Positions 38,229 through 49,034 of a DNA stretch of 64,000 bases are shown here, one piece after another. Made by a program: the position numbers and the translations under genes. Below the pieces are notes generated by a model. That model ran no database searches and was not told where the DNA came from. It saw only the letters and a list, made by a program, of their open reading frames with translations. The stretch is from Orobanche coerulescens (Eukaryota; Streptophyta; Magnoliopsida; Lamiales; Orobanchaceae), in assembly GCA_033398695.1 (NCBI GenBank), contig CM065814.1, positions 108,130,501 to 108,194,500 on the forward strand, written 5' to 3'. The first letter of the stretch is position 1. The number at the start of each line of letters is the position of its first letter.

Positions 38229-40501
38229 TTCTACCCTCCTTAAAAGAAGTTTCGTCCCGAAACTTAAAACAAGTAGGGAGAAGAAATATTCCGCCAGGAA
38301 AAAAAAACTCAACGAGATACACAAGAATGCGTAACTAACGCCCCACGGCGAAATGTTACAAACAACGCAAAGGAATATACGGCGTGAAAACACGCTCCAC
38401 GGCGACCAACACAACGTCGCCATTAGGGATATAATAAAACCAACAAGTGACAAGCGTCATCAAATGGATAATACAATCAAGTCAATTATCCGAACAATCG
38501 CAAAATACAACGAACGAAAATCGATACGATTGACCAACCTAACGGTACATTGATCAAAACGCGAGTCAAACGCTGAACAAATACGGAATTCCACCGCCTA
38601 AGGGCTGGAAGATCGAAAACGAAACTAATTTCCCGAACTGAAGGGAATTACGAAGGAGCCTGAATGTTCTCCAATCACGGAACGAGATCAATAAAAACCG
38701 AACAATCAAACGTTCGAACAACATCGATCGAGACAAAATATATCGTTGATTCATGTTCGAATCACGAAGTACAATAAAGTTCAAACAACAACTCCCAGAT
38801 GATCCGGTGAGAACTACAAGCCATGCATTCTCATAAGATCCACAGAAAGGGAATAGCGATTGAAAAGTCACAACGACAAACGAGTTATTCCGAAATGATA
38901 CCACACTCGTTCGATAAACAAAAACAAGGGGCAGACAAGCTCGTAAATGTCAACGAACATAAATGAGTCGACAGAGTCGAAAACATAAGAGTTCCAAATC
39001 CGATCTACTTCAATAAAAGAACTAATAGAATCGAATCAACCCGAGCAAGGTTCACAAGAATCGAATCAACTCAAAAAGTCACATCGATAACCAGATCGAC
39101 CCACAACAAGATCACACTGCTCGACGATGAAACCGAAATACGTAACAAGTTCATAAAGTACCAACGAACATGAGCGAATCGATAGACTGGAGAAAGAGAA
39201 AATACGTAAGTCAAAATAGTACGGGCATTATCTCCGACCTCGCCCACGAAATTCACAAAAACGGGAGCAAGGTAACAAGACATTAAACAACCGACGCATA
39301 ACTGAAACATCACCTATGCACACGGTCATACCAAACAAAGCTCTAACAGCTCGCACAAGCGCGATAACGCAGAAATCACCACGAGATGGCAAAACTCAAT
39401 ACCAACATTCCGCCTCTCACAGGGGCTAGCACAACCAATGTGTGGAAAGCGACTCAACGCTCACACCGCCAATTCGATCATACTGGAGAAAGTATCAAAA
39501 TGACAACGCGAACATCATACATACATACCCAGCCCTCAAACGGAATGGATAGGTTTTAAAACGAAAACTTCATTTTGAAAATAATTTAGAAGAACACCGT
39601 TGATCTTGAGTATCACCTTTCAAAAAGTATAAACGTGAAACATCGTTATCGAGACATTGGAGAACCATTTCGCATTTGATAAAAATGAGGACACTTTCTC
39701 TTAGTGAAAACTTTCGTAATATTCGACCCTGGTCTACATAAAAGTGTTTCTAAAACATTGAAAATATCTCAAAGCATTTTGGTCCTCAAGTAGAAATTTT
39801 TGAAATATATCAGGCACCTTGGATGTACCACAAGAAAATAACTCATTTGAAAAGTATGTCTCAAATTTATTTTTCCAAGATACTCAAGGTTTTCAAAATC
39901 CAATAGCCGTAATGCCCAAAACTCACACATATCGACGCTCACTAAATCAACTCCTAGCACACGTATCAAAAGTTTAAAATCAAGACAATACATGTCTTTA
40001 AACGAAAATAAACGATAAAATACCACATTCGTAACAAAACCACCGATAAAATACCCTCCCGCACAAGCTAGTGAACAAGTCGAACGCGTATAAGCACAAA
40101 GCTTCCACAATAGAACTTGTAAAACGTGCAAATCGATTCGAAAATCATCACCACGGACAAAAACAACAATAAAAATACATCACAAGCGATTTACACTCCT
40201 CGTATAAATCAAATACGAGAGTCGACTAAATACATATCGTGAATTCAAAATCCACATAAGGATTCCACCACTTAACAAATAATCATAAAAATAGCTCGTG
40301 TCACACGAGGCACAATACAAAGAAGGGAGACTTACTTCCACAGTCGCACGAAGATGATGATCGCCCACGATACTAATCACGACCAACAAACTCAAACGAC
40401 GCGTCATGACACGACTACCGATAAAATCCGACGAAACAAGACTCAAACAACACGACTTGACCCGACACCAGGTTTCCTCAACTCCGGCTCGATACCATTT
40501 A
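38229..40501 (-). mobile_element. B internal segment 7
   Basis: Counterpart of segment 4. Near 38711-38770 and 39301-39350 there are clusters of private substitutions. Its primer-binding site (40487-40497) reads TGGTATCGAGC. No protein domain is visible. Confidence 0.88.
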
Positions 40502-43500
40502 TGTAACACCCCAATCCGCTCGTGGATATTACACGTCGAGAACCTTTCCTCAAGGATCTACCAGCCGGTAACGACATATAACAACTCAACCATGCCTTTC
40601 GTGCTAAAATGACTCAAGAGACCGATTTGGTCTTTCAACAAATACATACAACTCAAATACAACTCATGCCCACACAGGGACAAAATACAACCACACCCGC
40701 ATAACGGAACAATATAGCAATGAAAATAAAGTACAACTGAACCAACACACGATGTACGGTTCCTCATGTGATTAGTATCGATCATCTTTCATCATCCTTC
40801 GTGCCGACCCTGTGTTATGCTCCAAAACCTGAATGCAAAAACAGACATCCACCCCCCGAATACTCGGGGGTTAGCAAAACTCCACTGTTTTGCTAGTGCA
40901 AGAACAAAGTGCAAATACGAGCCATACAATTCACATTCCACGAATAACAATAACCAAGGATCCTCAAAGATCCAAATGAAACGAAAAGTACTTCCCGAGG
41001 CAAGGGTTTGAGAAAACATTTAAAAATCGAAACATCATAAATCAATGGAAGTAATTTATAAAACGGCTTAGAATGCCATCGAGAGTTTTAATAGAAAACA
41101 ATTTAGGATTATCAAATCCTACTTTTCAAAATCCAAAAGACAAAAGGGGTCACCGCCCCAAAGGTTTACTTTCCGAAAAATGACATTTACCAAACCGTTG
41201 AGATTTTAGCCCCAAATCTCATCAACTCACAGTACACAAGAACGACCACAAGGTTCGTCTCCCAACATCAAAATCCACAAATAAAGGATTTAAAACATAA
41301 GCAACAAAATACTCTAGAGCCATCCTAGCCAAGTAGGCCAAACGAACAACTTACCTCTTACACACTTAGTCAATGCATGCAAATGAAAACCATTCAAAAG
41401 CACTCATTTCCAGAAATGCCATAATCAAATCACGCTTGCAAAATGCACCACAATTAACCGTCGATCCACGCCTCTCGTGGACCCCTACCGAGACCCCGGA
41501 TCTAACCCGTAGTGGTTGAAAGCAAGCTCGCCGATCCACGCCTCTCGTGGACCCCTACCGAGACCCCGTCGGATCTAACCCATAGTGAGCATACACACAC
41601 ACACGTTACTCATGCAATACTAATATGCTAAGAATGTAAGTTCATTAAGAATACTCACTAGAGATGGCCATTAACTCGACACCATTATCAAACTCTTCAA
41701 AACACCATAACAAGATTAAATACGGAATACACGATTCCATAACTTTAAACAATAGGAGTATCATCATCAAATTCTTCAACGCTCAAAATAACCAAATCAT
41801 AATCAATCCCCAAAACACACCATTCACAAAACACACACGTCATTTGAAAGAAAGCCTTTAACGAGGCCAAACCGAAATCTTTTGAAACTTCATTTCAAAC
41901 AACCAAACAAACACACCAAGACGATCACCGATTATCATATCCATAAAATAAGAAAAGTATGGGCAAGGTACTTGCCTCGAATAACCACAACGCGGAGAAT
42001 CGGCCGAAGTAGGTTGGCACGAACCGACTACGAACTCGCCGACTCCACCGAACGACAATCCACAACAATGAACTACGAACGAAAACAATAACAACGAAAA
42101 TGAATTCCAAAGTATGACCCAAAGCCGCTGAATTCAAAGAACAAATGACGAAGGTTCAAGGATTTCCCCCAAAACGGCCAAGAACACGATTCGTCCCGTC
42201 AAAACCCGAAAACGGAATTCCAAGTTGAAATATGGATATACAATCCATAGAATATGTTTAACAACATCATTTAACCATAATCGATCCATCGAAAACGGAT
42301 GAAAACGAGATCTGGACAAATCCCCCAAAAAGTCAATTCGAAGGAAATCAAGAAATATACTTCGATTCGACGAAGAACAATGGATTAAATGATGTTAAAC
42401 ACAACAATACTACCAAGATTAATCATACCCATCATAAATTAATCAACAACACGGAACGAATCGGACAAAATGCAAAAATCCCCAAATTCACGAAATTAGG
42501 GTTCTAAGGAAGATTACCTTGATTCATGGATCAAAGGATGATAACGGACGATTGATTGATGTTATGAACTCAAGAACTTCATGGATTTGTTGTTAAACAA
42601 AATGGCTTCACACCCATGAATCGCCATCCGCGGACGGAGAAGGAAGGAAGTGAAAACGAAATGAAATGTGACTGCCACCACATTTATATCGGGCCGACTA
42701 GCGCGCGCCAGTCGCCGAGCTAGCGTGCGCTATCGCCCAGCCGCGATCCAAATGGCCTCACCGCCCTACCGACTCGGCCAGAAGCGTGCGCAGCCTCTTC
42801 CGGCCGTGGCGTGCGCCACTGCCGGCCGTAGCGCACGCAGCTGGCCCGACAAGAGCGTGCGCTACCCGCCGATCATGACCGATTCCGTAACCCCTGTGAC
42901 TCCACCGCCTGTGCCCGCTCATAAGGGCAGTTATCCGGTAGCGTGCGCTACACCCGCGGTTAGCGCGCCTTTCTTCCGGCCAGAAGGCGTGCGCTTACGC
43001 CGGTTCTCGCGCACCTGGCCCGGCCGGTGCCCGCAATCGTCCGGCCGCCCCGCAACCGTCCGGCTGGGCCCTCCCGCAACCGCTGTGGCTCGACGACCCG
43101 ATTTCCGAAACGCACGAAACGAACACGATTTAAAAGTTTGCGGACGACATCAACGAATTCGAAATGAAAACATAATACCATAATTAATCATACGCGACCA
43201 AGAAACGGGTCGAGACAACAATTACAGATACGGATACCCGTAACTTTCAAGAAATTACAAAATGGCCCAAAACGCCCGAAAATCACGATACGTGATCGAA
43301 TAACCAAACTGAAGTTCACAACACGTCTAACAAAGTTAAACGGACTTACGGGAAACTCAAACAATGTTAGCCAACGAGATTCGCAAGAATCGAACTCAAG
43401 CGCGGAAAAGTCGCTAAAAAGTACGGAACTCAACGAAACGACACCGAAACGAACTCGGATGTCAAAAATGTAGAATTAATCATTCTCAGAATGACGAAAC

Positions 43501-43577
43501 GGTCATGAGCGAGTCGTCAAAACAGACTTCCGCCGAAAAAAAAGAAATTACCGGAAATCGAAATTACGGGTATTACA
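40502..43577 (-). repeat. B LTR 8 (array right edge; 5' LTR in element sense)
   Basis: 3076 bases, ending TATTACA directly against the right TTTGC duplication. It is the sister of LTR 5. Like LTR 1 it keeps ATGAAACGAAAAG, TTTCAAACAACC and AATCATACGCG, as expected if LTRs 1 and 8 descend from the two original LTRs of the founding insertion. Confidence 0.9.
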
Positions 43578-43582
43578 TTTGC
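43578..43582. other. Right target-site duplication TTTGC of the B array
   Basis: These five bases follow the last B LTR without a gap and repeat 2784-2788, so the sequence of element A continues seamlessly across the array when one TTTGC copy is removed. Confidence 0.9.
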
Positions 43583-44299
43583 AAACTGAATTGTTATCTC
43601 ATAAGACCGATTCCCTAAACTGAGTTTTGGCATTTTAGTCTTGCACGTTTTAACGGTATTTTTATGACGGTATTTGATATTTTACAAATGATTTTGTGAG
43701 TTTTGAAAAATGCTGTCGTCATCGGCTTTTTGGCGTATTTTGAAATGGTTTTGTAAATGGTTTTTAGCCTGGTAGGTTCCGACGCAGAATCCCCGGCATG
43801 TAATATTCCCGGACGGAATTACGAACATTTTAAAGTAGTGTTTTGAAATTTTCCTAACATTGTAAACCTCATGATTTAATGTAGTCATGTCGAATGGTCA
43901 CGTATTTTGGTAAAAAAAAAAAATCTTTCGAATAAACATTTTGGTAGAAGAGGAAGGGATTTTCAAAATTGTGGTATTTGGGACTCAACACTTTTGAAAT
44001 ATTTCAAATTAGTTACAATTCGATTTTCAATTTTCTTGTATGCATTACTCGAAAATAATTTTTTAGAGTCATTATATAAACTTCCTCTTCCAAAATAAAA
44101 AAATAAAAAAATAAAAAAAATAAAGGACAATATTTACAAGTTTTGAGCACAACGTGACTCGGCTTTTGTTTCAAAAAAAAAATTTCCATTAAAAGCATGC
44201 GCATAATGATCGTCCTAGTCGAAGGACTGAAAATTGACTTCAGAAAATTTCGTGCTTACGATATTACCGTTATTCTAAGGATGCAAATTAAACCTTGTA

Positions 44300-44881
44300 T
44301 TGATAATTGTGGTATACCGTACAACCGACTATGTGATAACAATAAACGGTATTATCTGCATTAGCATGACGAGCCTTGGCAGACGTAGACGTGATAATGG
44401 AAGTAGAAGCGATGAGGTGGTTCGTACGACAACGATTCATGTTACGGTGAAGGAATATCAAGATCAGACGATATCCTATGAAACCTCCTCAGTGACCGAG
44501 CCAACGAGCGGAGAAAAGAGACCGAGGACATCTGGAAAATTTTTGGGCGGTGAAGAGACTAAGGTTCTCAAACCCCCACGTCGTTCGAATGCGTCGTCTT
44601 CGCGGTCGAGAATGAGCATTGGGAATCCCAAGCCAGCATCGGTGACTCCCGGTAAGAAGAGAGTGTGCTTCAACTGCAACCGTACGGGACATATCCGTGT
44701 AAACTGTCCCTCCCCACTCTTGACTTGTTATCGGTGCGGGTGTGAAGGCCATCGGGAGAAACATTGTGAGATAATTTCCGAATTGGAAAAGAATGCTACT
44801 CTGTTGGTGAGCAGAGCAAGTGGCCGGAGAATGTCCCGAAACCTTATGTCTCCTGCTGAAGAGCCTAACATAGGTGAATGA
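44300..44881 (+). CDS. Gag-derived nucleocapsid-like ORF with two CCHC zinc knuckles
   Basis: The 193-codon frame is open from ATG to TGA; an internal ATG at 44366 (codon 23), just before an arginine-rich stretch (GRRRRDNGSRS), is an equally good or better start. The middle is Ser/Arg/Lys-rich and basic. Near residues 122-135 and 142-155 lie two CX2CX4HX4C knuckles, CFNCNRTGHIRVNC and CYRCGCEGHREKHC, which in retroelement Gag bind genomic RNA for packaging. A capsid domain, protease and polymerase are all absent, and the protein is far shorter than a full Gag. As the only intact coding region of A it could bind RNA in trans or cis; that is inference. It resembles the gag-only (TR-GAG) class of plant retrotransposons. 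Confidence 0.7.
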   Translation: MIIVVYRTTDYVITINGIICISMTSLGRRRRDNGSRSDEVVRTTTIHVTVKEYQDQTISYETSSVTEPTSGEKRPRTSGKFLGGEETKVLKPPRRSNASSSRSRMSIGNPKPASVTPGKKRVCFNCNRTGHIRVNCPSPLLTCYRCGCEGHREKHCEIISELEKNATLLVSRASGRRMSRNLMSPAEEPNIGE

Positions 44882-45394
44882 AGATTTTGTACTATGTTCT
44901 AGTCGTTGCTGTTTCCAACAATCGTGACTTTTATCGTTTTTTATTTTAATTGCTTTCTGTTTCCAACTCCTGCTGCTTTAAGTTTCGGGGCTGAAATGTC
45001 TTCTTAGTATGGGGGAACGTATTACCCATACTTTTCTTAGTATTTTCGGTGTTGGGAGACTTTCATTGTTGGTGATTCATCGGTGATCCTCTTGACAATT
45101 TTAAACTACCATGTTCTAATGAGCCTACCGTCATTCGAACGAATTTCAGAACCGATTTGTTAGACTCCGTGAATTATTGTGGTCTATCCACATCTGAACG
45201 TAATCCTTGCAAAATTTTGTTCGAAACTATTTGTTCCCACTCGTGCGGTTAACATTTCCAATGTGTTATGAACTTGAATACGGTTGGTCGAGATCGACAC
45301 GCGATTTCAGTACGTCTGAGCCATTTGTGATTTTTCCTTAATTCTAGGAGCTTTTACTTTTCCACTCTACTTTAAGTTTCGGGACGAAACTTCT

Positions 45395-45410
45395 TTTAAG
45401 AGGGATAGTA
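45395..45410 (+). other. Polypurine tract of element A
   Basis: TTTTAAGAGGGATAGTA directly precedes the LTR start TGTAATATC. It follows TTTCGGGACGAAACTTC, the same tail as in element B. It sets the left edge of the 3' LTR. Confidence 0.8.
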
Positions 45411-45563
45411 TGTAATATCTGGATAAATTGTTAGGTATTTTCGTCCATATTTGAACCCTATATTATTCGGATTTATGATCTCGATAATTGGAGTATGATA
45501 TTTCTCACACTGGTATCTTTGTACATAAGTATATCGTCATGCAAAATTTCTCATGCAGACTCG

Positions 45564-45800
45564 TGATAGCGCACGCTAAGAATGTAACTTAACGCGCGCT
45601 ATCGGCTACAACTAGCGCACGCTACGAATGTAGGATTTGCGTGTGCTAGGCAGTCAATTATTGAGCTAGGCGGCTAGCACATGCGCCAGCCGGGACATGG
45701 GTCCGGATAAGATTCCCGCGGATGAACCTAGAACCTAGACAGATTTGGAGTCAACGCTTATTAGCGTGCGCTAAGAATGGTATGTAGCGTGCGCTAATCA
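45564..45800 (+). promoter_or_regulatory. U3 motif cluster of LTR A
   Basis: Sites such as TAGCGCACGCTA, TTAGCGTGCGCTAA and TAGCGTGCGCTAA recur upstream of the TATA-like box at 45819. It is the equivalent of the B cluster at 5028-5345 and the C cluster at 61990-62340. Confidence 0.55.
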
Positions 45801-45818
45801 GCTTTTGTGCAGAAACTT

Positions 45819-45826
45819 TATTTAAA
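45819..45826 (+). promoter_or_regulatory. Candidate TATA box of LTR A
   Basis: TATTTAAAGGACAGCAC lies 25 bases after the last palindromic motif and about 410 bases into the LTR. Compared with the TATA boxes of B and C the position relative to the motif cluster is the same, but the sequence is a weaker match. Confidence 0.45.
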
Positions 45827-48800
45827 GGACAGCACTCTATTTCTACCTGTTCCCTTCATTTGTTCTTCGTCCCTTGGAAGTCCAGAGAGCTTTTCCTACT
45901 CCTTAAGCACATACAAATCCTCTGTACTTGATCATTAAATATTAAAGAGTGCTTATACTTGATCATTGAAGAAGAATTCACTTTGAAGTGACACTCAAGC
46001 AACTGGAGCTGGATTCTACCTTTTTGGATCAGTGATTGCTTCATTAAAGGTATATTAATTCTATCTCCAACTTTAGATTCGTGTTATGAAGAATAAGATG
46101 ATCATGCTAGCAAGTTATTGAGTTCCATTGGTGAATTATTCAACAAACATCATGTTTAGAAGATTGGAATAATTACACTTATGATATTGTCGCTGAAACC
46201 TCGTAGTTGGAATCCTAGTACTTCAAATGATGAGAGGAAAATTCTGAAGTTGATTATCCGTATGATGTATGTTGTCTTATTGATCATAAATTGGAGGTGA
46301 TATCATTTTTTGGTTATAAGGACTTAAGGGAAGAATCATATTAAGAAGTATCCTTTTTGTATAAGTTAGAATTGTTAGATCACCTTCAAGATGAAGTCTG
46401 AATGTGAATTACGATAATAGAATCTAGTGCACCAAACCGGAGATCACCGAAATTCACATAAGAATGATAATCAAGTTCGAATATAAGAGTTTTGATGATA
46501 TTCTTCTCCTTGAAACCTCAAAGATGATTGAATTCATAGAATCATTCATAAGTTTATGAAAATGACATGTAGACAGATATCACACGTTAATCCCTGAGGA
46601 GTTCGTAAATTTCATCACCGTTAGAACTAGTCTGCTGCCCAACAGTGAACTGCCATGCACGCTTAGCGTGCGCTGAGCTATGTGAATTAACGTACGCTAA
46701 TGGGCATACTTAGCGTACGCTACGATTGAAACTTAGCGTGCGTTAAGTCATCAGGCGAGTCAGTCGGCTGATCAGTGAGGTACTGACCGTGCATGGTTAG
46801 CGTATGCTAGGCTGTGTGTAATTGCGTGCACTAACGAGTAGCCTTAACGTACGCTACATAGGATGCGTAGCGTGCGTTAAGCAAACCAGATAGATTTCTT
46901 TTAAGAACTTCCGACCGTATTTTTTTGGATTGTTAGATGTTCGTTCGACGTGAGATGAATTCTATATTATTTCTTTTGTTAAGGTTCGAGCTTGCTACGT
47001 GATTGATCGAAGGGGCGACCTTCGAGTATTTCGTTCTTCGTGGAAGTATTGTTCTTGTCTTCGAATCGAGGCAAGTACCTTGATATACGAATTATAATTA
47101 CGTGAAATCATTGTTGCTGAAGTGTATGAATCATGTTATGAATATTTGTATATAAATTATATATATATATATGTGTGTGTGTGGATATATGTATAGGTAT
47201 ATGTATATGTATACAAATATACATATGGAGATAAATGTTGGGTGATTAATACTAATATTAGTCGACGTACTCAACTTAGACTAAAGTACGAATAATATCT
47301 ATAGAGGTAATATGGTAATGTTTGTATTTTCGGTTGAGTTACGATATAAGGATATATATGTAGTGTTGATTGGTAGTGTTGAAGGCTTAATGTGTTAAGT
47401 CTTGATGAATAACGTGTGAGTTATTGTTTATTTTACGTAGTTATGTACTGGCGAATAAATTATGTGAATTGATGAACTGATTTGATAATTGTTGCAACAG
47501 TTGACTGTGTGCTTGGTATTTGTAACAACGTGAATACTTGTTATGAGAGATGTCATATCCGGGTGCCTCTGAGGGCGGGGCGTGTACTCCGGCCTGGTGT
47601 ACGCTGCAATGAGCGGCTCCATATGATTGGTGAACACCGGTGTTACTTAATGCGCGAGCAAGAGGCGGCTCCTGTGGGAGTGAACGCCGGCGCGATGACA
47701 TGTGCAATGGGCGGCCAATATAGTGGAGTGAACGCCGGTACACAGGTGTGCAAGGGAGGCGCCTGGCAGGCTTATTGGTAACGGATATTTGAGTGATAGC
47801 TAAGACCCCGTTAGCAAATGATTTTCGTAATTCAAAGTTCTTGCAACTTGCTTTAAAATGTTGGTCTTGATGTAGACCGCGATTCGTGTTTCTAAAAGTT
47901 CGTTCCAACTTGTTTTAAATGTTGGTATCAAGGTTAATTAACCAAGGATATTTGACGAGATCTCCGAGGGTTAATTAATCAGGGGTCTTGAGCAGGATTT
48001 GTCGAATGAGAGGCTGCGCCTTTGATTGTACTGTGATGATTATTCTGTGTATTGGGTCGAGGACCCCGTGGGATGTTGAGATTTGATCTCGTGATGATAT
48101 TATTTGGATTGGGCCGAGAACCCCATGAGATGTTGTAATGATTCGCTTGTGATAGTGTTTTGTCAATTGGGTCGAGGACCCCGAATAACATTGTAATGGT
48201 TTTCTTGCAAATTGTTTTCCACATGCTGGTCGAAGACCCGAGATCCTTTTGAAGTATTTTCTAAAAGTATTCCCATTCGATTTTCGAAACCCCAAGATGG
48301 CTCGAGTCATTAATAATGTTTTCAAGCTATCTTATCAAAATACTTTTCCTTTTATAAAAATGGATCTTTAAACTAAATCTTTTGACTCCTTGGGTTTGTT
48401 TAAAGTTTTCTTTGGTGTTATGTTCCTTAAAGAGAATATGACTATGTGATTATCTTTCACCTTTTGTCTGCGAATGCTGTTCTGTGTTGATTATGGGAAT
48501 GTATGGCTTGTGTTAAGGCTTCGCGACTGTTGAGTTTTGTGTTGTTATTGTTTGTATATCTTGTATATTATGTACTTGCACTAGCAAAATTCCAGTTTGC
48601 TAACCCCCAAGTTTTCGGGGGGTGGGTGCCTGTTATGCGCTCAGGTTTTGGCAGCTCGGGAGCAGTCACAGGATTGGCTTGGAAGGAGATGGAAGATGAC
48701 GATGCTAATCACACAAAAGTCAGAGTCTTTTTCTTTTATTCCACCTTGGTCGGTATTTTCCCATTTGGTTGAGTATTCACCCTTGCACGGGTGAAGGTTT

Positions 48801-49034
48801 TGCATTTATTAAATGGAGTTGTCATCCCTTTTTTCTGCAAAAGTTTATTTTTGTCATTGAGATGTAAAGCTCATTAGTTTCTGATTTGTTTAATGACCTT
48901 GTCAGTCTGCGTTGTATTTGGATTGACCCCGGTCGGTCAATCATTGTGTAGTCTAGTAGAGTTTAGCCTGGTAGATCCTTGTGAAAAGGGCCTACGGCGT
49001 GTAACATTTCCGGATGTATTCTGGGGGTGTTACA

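Larger units (their letters stand above)
2789..43577 (-). mobile_element. Tandem array of element B: 8 LTRs alternating with 7 internal segments
   Basis: Read on the minus strand, each unit is LTR (TGTAATACC...GGGGTGTTACA), primer-binding site, ~2.3 kb of internal DNA, polypurine tract, then the next LTR. LTR starts on the + axis are 2789, 8193, 13604, 19017, 24403, 29769, 35134 and 40502, a period of 5365-5413 bases. All units have the same orientation and every internal segment is complete. No zinc knuckle, reverse transcriptase or integrase motif is present on either strand, so B is a LARD-like non-autonomous element. The outer edges, not each unit, carry the target-site duplication, so the array derives from one integration followed by expansion, or from integration of a concatemer. 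Confidence 0.92.
43583..45410 (+). mobile_element. Internal region of element A, right part
   Basis: This continues the leader from 2788 and runs to the 3' LTR. From 43583 to 44299 no gene is visible, but there are A-rich runs (43911-43921 and 44096-44122) and, at 43770-43825, a piece resembling the terminal part of an LTR (CCTGGTAGGTTCC...CATGTAATATTCCCGGA). A gag fragment occupies 44300-44881. From 44882 to 45396 no ORF or other structure is visible. Confidence 0.75.
1..49034 (+). mobile_element. Element A: non-autonomous Ty3/gypsy-like LTR retrotransposon (5' end outside window)
   Basis: Two copies of one sequence, the first ending with GGGGGTGTTATA and the second with GGGGGTGTTACA, bracket a primer-binding site, a gag fragment and a polypurine tract in the order of an LTR retrotransposon on the + strand. 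Only the last 2400 bases of the 5' LTR are present. Without the foreign array in its middle, the internal region is about 2.2 kb and holds no protease, reverse transcriptase, RNase H or integrase, so movement would need proteins supplied by another element. It sits in the integrase gene of a Sirevirus, which resumes directly after the 3' LTR. The LTR start TGTAATATC and the sequence TTTCGGGACGAAACTTC just before the polypurine tract resemble plant chromovirus-type gypsy elements; the exact lineage is inferred. Confidence 0.85.
45411..49034 (+). repeat. 3' LTR of element A (complete, 3624 bp)
   Basis: It begins TGTAATATCTGG after the polypurine tract and ends GGGGGTGTTACA against resumed Sirevirus integrase sequence. 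Positions 46638-49034 match the partial 5' LTR at the window start. It contains two palindromic-motif clusters, a TATA-like site, the ~58-bp repeats, the remnant hairpin and a pre-terminal CGTGTAACATTTCC motif. The target-site duplication should be CCCGG (49035-49039); its partner lies outside the window. Confidence 0.9.
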
